DNA of 33,868 nucleotides from Streptomyces hygroscopicus (GCF_026168105.1 NZ_LBMW01000066.1:1-33868), one strand, 5' to 3'; numbered from the stretch's first letter, positions 25,536-33,265 are shown. Notes: generated by a model not told the origin, from the letters alone. Program-made: numbers and translations.

Positions 25536-26102
25536 TCAGCCGGCGGCCGTCACCCCCCGGCCGGCAGCGCGTCGCGGGAGAGCCGTGGGCCACTTGGCAA
25601 GCACCGCCGTCGCCGCGTACCAGGCGGCCGCGCCGGCGGCGACCGCGAACCAGCCGCCCACCTTGCCCAGGGAGTCGTTGCCCGCGAACCGGCCGATGGC
25701 GAGCAGCACCATCGAGACGAAGAGCAGGCCGTAGGTGCCCTGGTCGAGGACGCCTCCGGAGGCTCCGAGCGTCAGGGTCAGCGCGACAAGGGCGAACAAC
25801 AGGAGGAAGAGTCCGGCCGCGTTGTCGGACATCTGGCCGCCGGCCGTGACGGCCCAGGTGAACCAGAGCGCACCGAGCGCCGAGAAGGCCGTACCGGTGG
25901 CGGTGTCGTGGTCGCGGAACGCGAGCAGTCCGGCGAGGAACAGGGCCACGCCGCCGACATAGTGGGCAAGTGACACGGCGTCGGCCGTCGTCACTCCGTC
26001 GATCACCTTGGTGGTTCCGAGACCGAAGGCCAACAGCGTGATGCCCAGGGCGAGTCGGCCGACGATCGTGGTGGTGCCTCCCGCAGAGACGTCATTGTCC
26101 AC
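25536..26102 (-). CDS. GPR1/FUN34/YaaH-family six-helix membrane protein
   Basis: A 188-residue integral membrane protein with six predicted helices, for example GRLALGITLLAFGLG, YVGGVALFLAGLLAF, GLFLLLFALVALTLTLG and FAVAAGAAAWYAATAVL. The size and six-helix layout resemble the GPR1/FUN34/YaaH (SatP) acetate/succinate channel family. The usual NPAPLGL motif before helix 1 is not seen, so transport of acetate is not assured. The GTG at 26102 follows GGGAG at a normal distance; an open frame further upstream reads promoter DNA. It ends facing the glmS terminator. Confidence 0.75.
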   Translation of the reverse strand: MDNDVSAGGTTTIVGRLALGITLLAFGLGTTKVIDGVTTADAVSLAHYVGGVALFLAGLLAFRDHDTATGTAFSALGALWFTWAVTAGGQMSDNAAGLFLLLFALVALTLTLGASGGVLDQGTYGLLFVSMVLLAIGRFAGNDSLGKVGGWFAVAAGAAAWYAATAVLAKWPTALPRRAAGRGVTAAG

Positions 26103-26152
26103 GGCGGGCTCCCTTCTTGTCCTGCACGTGCGGGTATGCGGTGACCGATATA

Positions 26153-26169
26153 TGCCCTTCACAAGGGCA
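26153..26169. promoter_or_regulatory. Small palindrome upstream of the YaaH-type gene
   Basis: TGCCCTT (26153-26159), a CAC loop and AAGGGCA (26163-26169) form a perfect 7-bp inverted repeat, 51-67 bp upstream of the GTG at 26102. The AT-rich ATATATG beside it could be part of a promoter. It may be an operator. The rest of 26103-26331 holds no supported gene. Confidence 0.4.
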
Positions 26170-26331
26170 CAAACACCTCTACGCGCAAGTAAGTTCATGT
26201 GAGGGAGAAAGGCGGCCTCGGTTACCCAAGAGGCATCTCACCTGGGACAAAAGCGAGTTGCAGAATGACAACGCCGGGGGTGCGACGGGGCGCGTGCACA
26301 GGGGTCGCACCAGGCGATTTGCGCCACTCCC

Positions 26332-26859
26332 TCAGGGAATGACGATCACGGGGCGCTGCGCCCGCTTGGCGAGCCGGCCGGCGACGGATCCGAAGAGGCG
26401 GCCCACGATGCCGTGCGTGGAGCCCACGACGATCGCGTCCGCCTCGTACTCCCGGCCCACTTCCTCGAGTTCGTGGCAGATGTCCCCGCCTCGCTCGACC
26501 AGGATCCAGGGCACCTCGGCCAGATGGTCCGCACAGGCGAGCTCGAGCCCGAGGACCTCGGTGCGGTGGTCCGGCACGTCGACGAAGACCGGCGGCTCGC
26601 AGCCCGCCCACACCGTGGTGGGCAGCCGGTTGGCGACATGGACGATGATCAGGCCCGAGCCGGAGCGGTGCGCCATGCCGATCGCGTAGGCGAGGGCGCG
26701 CTCACTGGAGGTGGAACCGTCGAAGCCGACCACCACGCCGTGTTTGAAGGCGGGGTCGCAGGACAGGCGTGACTCTTCCGCCGCCAGGGGCTCTGCCGCC
26801 GTGGGATCGGCGACGGGGCGCTTGCGGTCCGGGGGATCGAAGAATTCGTGACCGGCCAT
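26332..26859 (-). CDS. Universal stress protein (UspA family)
   Basis: A 175-residue single-domain Usp with a 40-residue N-terminal extension. The Usp fold begins at KHGVVVGFDGSTSSERALAY (about 40-59), with the conserved Asp after the first strand. The nucleotide-binding tail VVGSTHGIVGRLFGSVAGRL is followed by AKRAQRPVIVIP. These proteins bind ATP or AMP and respond to stress and redox or dormancy signals in actinobacteria. The ATG at 26859 is preferred; upstream ATGs within a frame open to 26964 lack a good ribosome site. It is monocistronic by context, upstream of and on the same strand as the YaaH-type gene, with a 229-bp gap. Confidence 0.9.
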   Translation of the reverse strand: MAGHEFFDPPDRKRPVADPTAAEPLAAEESRLSCDPAFKHGVVVGFDGSTSSERALAYAIGMAHRSGSGLIIVHVANRLPTTVWAGCEPPVFVDVPDHRTEVLGLELACADHLAEVPWILVERGGDICHELEEVGREYEADAIVVGSTHGIVGRLFGSVAGRLAKRAQRPVIVIP

Positions 26860-27253
26860 GGGTGTCTCGGCGTTGTGATCCTCTTGGGTGGGACGACACT
26901 GTGCGGCGGAGCTGTGTCCGGGATTCATCTTCCCAACCCCATACCCCCAAGGGTACGGCGGCACGCCTCCTTAGCCCAGATCCCGCGCACCGAGCACGGG
27001 GTTCCAGGGAGCATGCACGAGGGGGCGCCCGTCACGCAATGGTTGCTGCCCCGTACAGGCGGTTTGCACAGGGTTCATCCACGAAAACCGGACGCCCGCG
27101 GCCGGGCCGGGCCCCGGGCCCGGCCGGCGGCGCCGGGACCGTACGCCACAGGCCCGGCAGTGACCCCCAGGGGCGCACACGCGTTGAATCGGGTGAGCCA
27201 CCGCCGTAGGAGCATGCCGAATCCGGTGAGCCACCACCTGAGGGGAGCACACC
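26860..27253. other. Intergenic region between usp and the small membrane protein gene
   Basis: This 394-bp region contains no convincing gene. It holds a very GC-rich near-palindrome at 27101-27128 that could form a strong hairpin. It also has a 17-bp direct repeat, GAATCGGGTGAGCCACC at 27186-27202 and GAATCCGGTGAGCCACC at 27219-27235, matching in 16 positions and spaced 33 bp. The divergent promoters of the flanking genes must lie here. Long open frames across it lack coding character. Confidence 0.5.
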
Positions 27254-27574
27254 GTGCCCGCACCCCGCCCCGCGCCCCGGAAGCGCTCCGCGCCCCAGAC
27301 CGCGAACGACGTCATCCGCTGGGCCGCCTTCAGCTGTCTCCTGGTCCCCGTGGTCCTCGTCTCGTACGGCATCTCCCTGGCCGGGGCGGTCAGCGCCACG
27401 CTGGGTCTGACGGCCGTCACCTGGGCGTGCGGCGCACTGCTGCGGCAATCCGAGCGGGGAGCGGCACAGCTGCGGGCCGACGAGGAAGCCCGGCGCCCCG
27501 GACGCCACGGCAGGCCCGAAACGGGGGCGCACAGGGGCGGACATCACAATGGGGGAAACACTCCGGTTGGCTGA
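27254..27574 (+). CDS. Small membrane protein upstream of adpA
   Basis: A 106-residue protein with a GTG start preceded by GAGGGGAG. It has a basic N-terminal tail (APRPAPRKR), a hydrophobic region from about residue 22 to 63 that can form two helices (AAFSCLLVPVVLVSYGISLA and the segment to ALL) and a hydrophilic C-terminal tail rich in Arg, Gly and His. This suggests a two-helix hairpin in the membrane. I recall a small hypothetical membrane protein at this place upstream of adpA in streptomycetes. A hairpin overlaps its stop. Function is unknown. Confidence 0.7.
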   Translation: MPAPRPAPRKRSAPQTANDVIRWAAFSCLLVPVVLVSYGISLAGAVSATLGLTAVTWACGALLRQSERGAAQLRADEEARRPGRHGRPETGAHRGGHHNGGNTPVG

Positions 27575-27583
27575 CCGGTTTCC
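27554..27583 (+). terminator. Hairpin at the end of the small membrane protein gene
   Basis: CCGGT (27563-27567) pairs with ACCGG (27574-27578) around a 6-nt loop, and GGAAA (27554-27558) pairs with TTTCC (27579-27583) after a 4-nt bulge. It spans the stop codon and probably separates this transcript from adpA. Confidence 0.45.
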
Positions 27584-27952
27584 GCGCACGCCCCCGTATC
27601 TTTTCAGCCAACTTCTCAGCCCCATGCATTGGTGGGCCGAACGGCCCCCCACCCCCCGTTCGACCTGCACTGAAAGGGTCCCGAGGGGCGCGCGCACCCT
27701 ACGTGGATTGGCCACTGGGACGAGGCGCACTTCCCTGCACGGCCCACGAGTGCAACGCTTCGTGATCGAATGCTTCACGCCAAGTTGCCATGTCGACAAT
27801 GTGCCGGATCGTGAACTGGTCACGCGGGCACATCAAGACACAGTAGATTCGATCATGACTGTCTTACGGCGGGGGACTCGTGCAGGACCAAGGGGAAACG
27901 TGCAGGAGCGACACAACCGAGGAGCCGCGACCAACAAGGGGGGCTTAGCAGG
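27584..27952 (+). promoter_or_regulatory. Long adpA upstream region
   Basis: About 370 bp with no gene, in keeping with the long regulated leader of adpA. A possible -10 TAGATT is at 27844-27849. An inverted repeat GTGAACTGGTCAC is at 27811-27823, with BldD-like GTGA/TCAC half sites. On the minus strand TGGCGTGAAG (27773-27782) matches the AdpA consensus TGGCSNGWWY in 9 of 10 positions, so autoregulation is possible. None of these is certain. Confidence 0.45.
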
Positions 27953-29185
27953 ATGAGCCACGACTCCACCGCCGCGCCGGACGCGGTGGCCCGGAAGCTT
28001 TCCGGGCGACGCCGCAAGGAGATCGTCGCGGTGCTGCTGTTCAGCGGCGGCCCCATCTTCGAGAGTTCCATACCGCTTTCGGTGTTCGGGATTGACCGCC
28101 AGGACGCCGGAGTGCCGCGCTACCGACTACTGGTGGCTGCCGGCGAGGACGGCCCGCTGCGGACCACAGGGGGCCTGGAACTGACCGCGCCGTACGGCCT
28201 CGAGGCGATCTCGCGGGCGGGCACCGTCGTCGTGCCCGCCTGGCGTTCGATCACCTCGCCGCCACCGGAGGAGGCGCTCGACGCACTGCGCCGGGCGCAC
28301 GAAGAGGGCGCCCGCATCGTCGGGCTGTGCACCGGCGCCTTCGTGCTGGCCGCCGCCGGACTGCTGGACGGACGGCCGGCCACGACACACTGGATGTACG
28401 CGCCGACGCTGGCCAAGCGCTATCCGTCGGTGCACGTCGATCCACGCGAACTGTTCGTGGACGACGGAGACGTCCTGACGTCCGCCGGCACGGCGGCCGG
28501 CATCGACCTCTGCCTCCACATCGTGCGCACGGACCACGGCAACGAGGCGGCGGGCGCGCTCGCCCGGCGCCTGGTGGTTCCGCCGCGCCGCAGCGGCGGG
28601 CAGGAGCGCTACCTCGACAGGTCTTTACCCGAGGAGATCGGCGCCGACCCGCTGGCCGAGGTCGTCGCCTGGGCGCTGGAGCACCTCCACGAGCAGTTCG
28701 ACGTGGAGACGCTCGCCGCGCGCGCGTACATGAGCAGGCGGACGTTCGACCGACGTTTCCGCTCACTCACGGGGAGCGCACCACTGCAGTGGCTGATCAC
28801 CCAGCGGGTGCTGCAGGCACAGCGGCTCCTGGAGACCTCCGACTACTCCGTCGACGAGGTCGCCGGACGCTGTGGCTTCCGCTCGCCGGTCGCGCTGCGC
28901 GGGCACTTCCGGCGCCAGCTCGGCTCGTCGCCGGCCGCCTACCGGGCCGCGTACCGGGCACGCCGCCCGCAGAGCGAGCGGCCGGGCGACACGGACGCTC
29001 CCGGCGGCCCACCGCCGCCGCAGATCGCGCAGGAGGCCGCGCAGGTCCCCATGCAGACCCGCCGCACGGCGGCCGCGAGCGCGCTCGGTCCCACGGCGTC
29101 CCTGTCCACGGACTCGGGCCGGCACGTCCCTGAGCTCTACGCGGCGAGCCGCCCGAGCCTGCCGGGCCAGCGCAGCGCGCCATAG
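27953..29185 (+). CDS. adpA: AdpA (BldH), AraC-family developmental master regulator
   Basis: A 410-residue regulator that controls aerial growth, secreted enzymes and antibiotics in streptomycetes. The N half is a DJ-1/PfpI-like dimerisation domain (RRKEIVAVLLFSGGPIFESS, IVGLCTGAFVLAAAGLLDG). The C half is an AraC/XylS double HTH (ETLAARAYMSRRTFDRRFR and SVDEVAGRCGFRSPVALRGH). A TTA leucine codon at 28625-28627 (codon 225, in the linker DRSLPEEIG) makes translation depend on the bldA tRNA, as known for adpA. The ATG at 27953 follows a G-run ribosome site. The sequence agrees closely with remembered AdpA proteins; only the C-terminal tail after about residue 340 is variable. A giant hairpin follows the stop. 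Confidence 0.97.
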   Translation: MSHDSTAAPDAVARKLSGRRRKEIVAVLLFSGGPIFESSIPLSVFGIDRQDAGVPRYRLLVAAGEDGPLRTTGGLELTAPYGLEAISRAGTVVVPAWRSITSPPPEEALDALRRAHEEGARIVGLCTGAFVLAAAGLLDGRPATTHWMYAPTLAKRYPSVHVDPRELFVDDGDVLTSAGTAAGIDLCLHIVRTDHGNEAAGALARRLVVPPRRSGGQERYLDRSLPEEIGADPLAEVVAWALEHLHEQFDVETLAARAYMSRRTFDRRFRSLTGSAPLQWLITQRVLQAQRLLETSDYSVDEVAGRCGFRSPVALRGHFRRQLGSSPAAYRAAYRARRPQSERPGDTDAPGGPPPPQIAQEAAQVPMQTRRTAAASALGPTASLSTDSGRHVPELYAASRPSLPGQRSAP

Positions 29186-29196
29186 CCGCCCCGGCA

Positions 29197-29268
29197 CCGC
29201 CGAGGACGGGCGGGATCCGTGAGGTCGTACGTGTGTGTACGCCCTCACGGATCCCGCCCGTCCGGCGG
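29197..29268. terminator. Very long hairpin between adpA and orn
   Basis: A perfect 20-bp stem (29205-29224 with 29243-29262) is extended inward by CGTAC/GTACG around a GTGTGT loop after one mismatch. It is extended outward by CCGCCG/CGGCGG after a 2-nt AG bulge. The whole spans 72 nt starting 12 bp after the adpA stop. It is probably the adpA terminator, but the symmetry also allows a structure in an adpA-orn read-through RNA. Confidence 0.8.
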
Positions 29269-29482
29269 CGTGCGGGGCCGGACGGGATCGTCCCGACCGA
29301 CCTCACCGGACCGCACGGACCGCTGCTCCCTGCGTACGGGCCATGCATCGCGCTGCCAAGTCCGTCGCAAGGCGCCCAGGCCCGTTCCTCGGAGCCGCTC
29401 CCCTGTGCGCGCAGGGCCCCCGGCGGCCCTCCCAGGCGCACAGGCGGTCCGTATGGCGCGGGTGGGCCATAAGGTGGGACAC

Positions 29483-30085
29483 ATGAACGATCGCATGGTG
29501 TGGATCGACTGCGAGATGACCGGACTCTCGCTGTCCGACGACGCGCTCATCGAGGTGGCCGCGCTGGTCACCGACTCCGAGCTGAACGTACTCGGCGAGG
29601 GGGTGGACATCGTGATCCGGCCGCCGGACGCGGCGCTGGAGACGATGCCGGAGGTGGTGCGTCAGATGCACACCGCCTCGGGACTACTCGACGAGCTGGC
29701 GGCCGGTACGACGCTCGCCGACGCCGAGGAGCAGGTCCTCGCCTACGTACGCGAGCACGTCAAGGAGCCCGGTAAGGCTCCGCTGTGCGGCAACTCCGTC
29801 GGCACCGACCGCGGCTTCCTGGCCCGCGACATGCCGACGCTCGAGGACTACCTCCATTACCGGATCGTGGATGTCAGCTCGATCAAGGAGCTGGCCCGGC
29901 GCTGGTACCCGCGGGCGTACTTCAACAGCCCAGAAAAGAACGGCAACCACCGGGCCCTGGCCGACATCCGCGAGTCCATCGCCGAGCTGCGCTACTACCG
30001 CGAGGCGATCTTCGTGCCGCAGCCGGGTCCCGACTCCGACACGGCGCGCACGATCGCCGCCAAGCACGTGGTGCCCGCCAAGTAG
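29483..30085 (+). CDS. orn: Oligoribonuclease
   Basis: A 200-residue DEDDh 3'-5' exonuclease that degrades 2-5 nt RNA fragments, including pGpG from c-di-GMP turnover, in the cytoplasm. The catalytic residues are Asp9 and Glu11 (WIDCEMTGL), Asp109 (GNSVGTDRGFLARD), His156 and Asp161 (NHRALADIRESI). The ATG at 29483 follows AAGGTGGG; upstream in-frame sequence is non-coding. Its position next to adpA matches ornA in S. coelicolor, from memory. A short hairpin follows and then tRNA-His. Confidence 0.96.
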   Translation: MNDRMVWIDCEMTGLSLSDDALIEVAALVTDSELNVLGEGVDIVIRPPDAALETMPEVVRQMHTASGLLDELAAGTTLADAEEQVLAYVREHVKEPGKAPLCGNSVGTDRGFLARDMPTLEDYLHYRIVDVSSIKELARRWYPRAYFNSPEKNGNHRALADIRESIAELRYYREAIFVPQPGPDSDTARTIAAKHVVPAK

Positions 30086-30094
30086 CGGCCTCGA

Positions 30095-30114
30095 CGGGGC
30101 CCGGCAGGGCCCCG
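30095..30114 (+). terminator. Terminator hairpin after orn
   Basis: CGGGGCCC (30095-30102) and GGGCCCCG (30107-30114) form an 8-bp perfect stem with a GGCA loop, starting 9 bp after the orn stop. Confidence 0.6.
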
Positions 30115-30200
30115 GAGAAATGCTGGCGCGAGCACCCCTTCGGACCCTGTACACTTTTTCTCGGCCGGTGGGGGAAACCACTCGAAGAACACCGGTCATG

Positions 30201-30273
30201 GTGGGTGTAGCTCAGCTGGTAGAGCACCTGGTTGTGGTCCAGGATGTCGCGGGTTCGAGTCCCGTCACTCACC
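30201..30273 (+). tRNA. tRNA-His (anticodon GTG)
   Basis: A cloverleaf of 73 nt. The acceptor arm is GTGGGTG (30201-30207) with CACTCAC (30266-30272, one G-T pair). The anticodon stem CCTGG/CCAGG encloses TTGTGGT with the anticodon GTG at 30234-30236. The T arm contains GGTTCGAGTCC. The extra G-1 of histidine tRNAs is G30200, opposite discriminator C30273. No CCA is encoded. It is followed by a terminator and by an integrase gene, so its 3' end is a likely integration site. Confidence 0.97.
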
Positions 30274-30283
30274 CTTGCTCAAG

Positions 30284-30323
30284 AGGCCCCTGACCCGCGG
30301 AAACGCGGGTTCAGGGGCCTTTT
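30284..30323 (+). terminator. Rho-independent terminator after tRNA-His
   Basis: The left arm 30284-30299 pairs with the right arm 30304-30320 over 16 bp with one bulged T and a GAAA loop, then TTTT follows the stem end. It is a textbook terminator for the tRNA transcript. Confidence 0.88.
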
Positions 30324-30387
30324 GGTCACCCGGCTTGGCCAAACAGCGGCCAAACGCGGCCGGATTTTCGATCTACCGTCCGGTCCC

Positions 30388-31647
30388 ATGGCGACCATCA
30401 GGAATCGGATCCGCAAGGACGGCACGGCGAGTTTCCAGGTCCGCTGGCTCCAGGGAGGGCGCGGCGGTTCGTGGGAGTCCGAGAGGTTCGGAGAACTGGC
30501 CGAGGCAGAAGCCTTCAAGAAGCTCGTTGACGCCCACGGCCAGCAGTGGCCCTTCGGCTGGATCCCCGGCCAGGGCTTTGTCGAACCCGAGCAGGACCCC
30601 GACGACCTACCGCTCGTCGAATGGTCACGCCGCTACGTGGAGCGTCTCACCGGCATCGACAAACGGACCCGTGACGACTATCTCCGCGAAGTGGACCGCC
30701 ATCTCTCGCTCTTCGTGCACACAAGGCGGGCGGGACAGGTCATGCCCGCCACCATCGGCAACATCACGGCGGACGACGTGCAGGACTGGATCCGCCTCCA
30801 GGAGGCTGGCCAGCAGGATCCGGAGACGGGGCGATGGATCCGGCGACCTGCCGCTCCCAAGTCCATAGCAAACCGGCACGGTCTCCTGTGGTGCATCGTC
30901 CAGGCCGCGATCGAGGCTGACCCTCCGCTGAGGACCAAGAACTGCTGCGCCGGCACCCGGCTGCCTCGAGCCGACGACGAGATCGTCGAGGAGATGGTCT
31001 TCTTGGAGCACGACGAGTACCAGCTCATCCGTCGTTACATCACCGATGAGGACGCCCGGGACCTCGCCGACTGGCTCGTCGGAACGGGGATGCGCTGGGG
31101 CGAGGCATCGGCCCTCCAGGTACAGGATCTCAAGCTCGGCGGCCCCGTACCCACCGCAAGCGTCCAAAGGGCATGGAAGAGGGCTCCAAGGGGCTCGGAG
31201 CGGTCCTTCTTCCTCGGACCCCCGAAGACCAGGAAGGCGCGGCGCGTCGTGGCACTGGCACCGGCTCAGGTAGACATGGTGAGGCGTCTGACGGACGGGA
31301 TGCCTCCCGAAGCCTTCGTCTTCCGGACGACGACAGGCAAGGCGTGGAGGCACAACAACTTCTACAACAGGAAGTGGAAGCCTGCAGTTGCCGCTGCGGT
31401 CGATGCGGGCCTGCCGCGCCGACCACGCATCCACGACCTCCGCCACAGCCACGTGGCCTGGCTGGTGGCCGCGAACATTCCTCTGCCCGCCATCCAGGCC
31501 CGCCTCGGCCACGAGTCGATCCAGACCACCATCGACCGTTACGGCCACCTGGTCCGCTCCCTGGACTCCGACATCAGCGCTGCCGTTCAGGCCGCGATGA
31601 GCGGCCGCAAGACCGCTGACCGCGGCCTGCGCCTGGTAAGCGCCTGA
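30388..31647 (+). CDS. int: Site-specific tyrosine recombinase (integrase)
   Basis: A 419-residue phage/ICE-type integrase. The N-terminal part (to about 70) is an AP2/Arm-type DNA-binding region (TIRNRIRKDGTASFQVRW). A SAM-like core-binding domain follows (ERLTGIDKRTRDDYLREVDRHLS). The catalytic domain has Arg236 (TGMRWGEA), His349-Arg352 (IHDLRHSH), His375 (LGHES) and nucleophile Tyr385 (DRYGHL), so it looks intact. The ATG at 30388 is chosen over an upstream GTG inside the tRNA. It starts 115 bp after the tRNA-His 3' end, reading away from it, as expected for an element integrated at the tRNA. No excisionase gene is seen next to it. It should catalyse integration at the tRNA 3' end. Confidence 0.93.
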   Translation: MATIRNRIRKDGTASFQVRWLQGGRGGSWESERFGELAEAEAFKKLVDAHGQQWPFGWIPGQGFVEPEQDPDDLPLVEWSRRYVERLTGIDKRTRDDYLREVDRHLSLFVHTRRAGQVMPATIGNITADDVQDWIRLQEAGQQDPETGRWIRRPAAPKSIANRHGLLWCIVQAAIEADPPLRTKNCCAGTRLPRADDEIVEEMVFLEHDEYQLIRRYITDEDARDLADWLVGTGMRWGEASALQVQDLKLGGPVPTASVQRAWKRAPRGSERSFFLGPPKTRKARRVVALAPAQVDMVRRLTDGMPPEAFVFRTTTGKAWRHNNFYNRKWKPAVAAAVDAGLPRRPRIHDLRHSHVAWLVAANIPLPAIQARLGHESIQTTIDRYGHLVRSLDSDISAAVQAAMSGRKTADRGLRLVSA

Positions 31648-31690
31648 GCGAAGTCGGCGGTGCTCTCAACGATGGCCGCCCCCTGTCGCG

Positions 31691-32035
31691 CTGACGACAT
31701 ATCAAATTCTGACCCACTTGGTTACCACCGCTGCTGGCCTACCTCCGATCCGGCTCCACGACCTGCGCGATGTCGCCGCCACACTCATGCTGGCGGCAGG
31801 CGTGGACGTCAAGGTCGTCAGCGAGACGCTCGGCCACTCGGACACCCGCGACATTTACCAGGCGGTCCTAGACGACACTGGCCCGCGACTCATCCAAGCA
31901 GGTCGTGCAACTCGACCCGCGCTCGCGGCCCCATCTGGTGCAGTCCCGGATAGCCAGATGTCCGGGGCCCTCACCCTGCCGAAGTTGCAGTCGCCCAAGC
32001 GGCCGTCCGCGGAAGACGAGAAGAGCACTGCCTGA
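31691..32035 (+). pseudogene. Truncated tyrosine integrase remnant (C-terminal part)
   Basis: A frame ending with the TGA at 32033-32035 encodes LVTTAAGLPPIRLHDLRDVA, then ATLMLAAGVDVKVVSETLGH and SDTRDIYQAVLDD. This is the C-terminal catalytic end of a tyrosine recombinase: HxLR, GH and a Tyr are present, but HDLRD replaces the usual HDLRH. The N-terminal 250 or more residues with the first catalytic Arg are missing. The subfamily differs from the intact integrase just upstream, so it is not a duplicate of it. The first start-like codon is a TTG at 31718. It is probably non-functional and marks an earlier insertion at the same tRNA. Confidence 0.8.
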
Positions 32036-32049
32036 CGATGACGGGCAAC

Positions 32050-32088
32050 GAGCGCCTCCGGTCAGCGGGTATCTGACCGGAGGCGCTC
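32050..32088. terminator. Strong hairpin after the integrase remnant
   Basis: GAGCGCCTCCGGTCAG (32050-32065) and CTGACCGGAGGCGCTC (32073-32088) are perfectly complementary over 16 bp with a 7-nt loop, followed by CGTCTT. It separates the integrase remnant from the cargo gene. Confidence 0.85.
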
Positions 32089-32127
32089 CGTCTTATCCGT
32101 AGGTGCACGGTTGCCTATGCTGTCCGC

Positions 32128-33177
32128 ATGCCCCGAGGACCGCTGCCACCCCTACCCACACCTGACGTTGTCCAAAGGCGAATAGACATATTGAGGACGA
32201 AGGCAAGCGTTTCCGTGCATGCCCAACACCTAGTGTCAGGAGTCATGCTCCGGCAGTTTTCTTCCCCGATTGGCCAGGGCGGTGCCGCACGGGTCTATTC
32301 GCTAAATCTGGAATACCCGAATTCGAACATACGGGGACGAGGACTTGAGGAGTGCGGGCAGGCCCCAATAGTCGATTTCGTAAAGTTCGAGTCGGGATCC
32401 ATGGAGACGGTCTGGGGGCGAGTCGAGAACGCGGCAGGCGGAACATTCGCCGCAGTTCGCGACGGCCATGGACTGGACCCTATACATCTTGATCGACTGC
32501 GCAACCTCGTCGCCATCCATCACGCTAGGAGCATTCAGCACTACGCGCTGTTTCAGGACAACTGGCTCAACGCCGCCGAGCAGGCGAGACGCTTCTGGCA
32601 GGGTTACCCGGCAGTGCTCGACGCCATCGCCACCTCACAACTCGGCCTTCCCGGTGGTGACAGTCACAGCCGCGAACGTGCCTTTCAAGACCTGCACGCT
32701 CCCATCGCCGAGTGGGTTGAAACGGGGATCCTGTTTCGTGCCCTGCTGGAATCACGTTACCGGCGCACACGTTACTGGATGAAGGGTCACGGTATTGAGA
32801 TTCTCACGCCATCCCATGGCAGCGAATTCGTCATAGGCGACATCCCAGCCCTAACGGTCAGAAAAGGGATGCCCAACGCCGGAGTCAATGGCGGAATCGG
32901 CTACGCCTTCGCCGACGCGATTGTTCTTCCAATTTCTCCGAAGTATGCACTTCGCGTTATTGACGGACCAAGCCGCTACGTCGAGATTGACGAGGACGAG
33001 GTTCGCGAATTCAATGCCTGGCAGGTACGCGCGGCCTTCAGCCATGTGTATCTGCGCCCTGGCAGCGGATTGGAAGATTACGTACGGCTGGTAGAAAGGC
33101 CGCTGCCCTCCACGGGGGTCTACCGCGACTTCTACCAGACGTGCAAGGCAGCAAACCAACGTGACCGTAGAGCCTGA
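32128..33177 (+). CDS. DUF4238-like protein of unknown function (accessory cargo)
   Basis: A 349-residue protein. The N-terminal segment SVHAQHLVSGVMLRQFSSP resembles the QHYVPxxYLRxF signature of DUF4238. The later IGDIPALTV and IVLPISPKYALRV fit the DNPv...PLSPxxxL block of that family, with residues about 230-275 between. The family assignment is from memory of these motifs. No signal peptide or membrane segment is seen. Codon use differs from the neighbours: many A/T-ending codons (ATA, GTT, CAA, CTA, AAT, GAA) and a visibly lower GC, which suggests horizontal transfer. It lies downstream of the integrase and remnant. DUF4238 proteins occur in mobile regions, but the function is unknown; a defence or stress role would be a guess. 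Confidence 0.72.
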   Translation: MPRGPLPPLPTPDVVQRRIDILRTKASVSVHAQHLVSGVMLRQFSSPIGQGGAARVYSLNLEYPNSNIRGRGLEECGQAPIVDFVKFESGSMETVWGRVENAAGGTFAAVRDGHGLDPIHLDRLRNLVAIHHARSIQHYALFQDNWLNAAEQARRFWQGYPAVLDAIATSQLGLPGGDSHSRERAFQDLHAPIAEWVETGILFRALLESRYRRTRYWMKGHGIEILTPSHGSEFVIGDIPALTVRKGMPNAGVNGGIGYAFADAIVLPISPKYALRVIDGPSRYVEIDEDEVREFNAWQVRAAFSHVYLRPGSGLEDYVRLVERPLPSTGVYRDFYQTCKAANQRDRRA

Positions 33178-33265
33178 CCATGCGAAAAACTCGCCCGTGG
33201 CACTAGGAGCCGCAGTACAGAGATTCCCGGCCAAGAGGCCCTGACGTGGTCCTGACGGCCAAAAA

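Noticed and set aside
26848..27765. Plus-strand open frame of 305 codons across the usp-adpA gap
   Set aside because: No ribosome site. It crosses the usp 5' end and the better-supported small membrane gene in another frame. The Pro/Arg-rich product has no family.
30245..30273. Second copy of the tRNA-His 3' end as attR within the window
   Set aside because: I saw no repeat of this segment between 30274 and 33868; the other attachment site must be outside if it exists.
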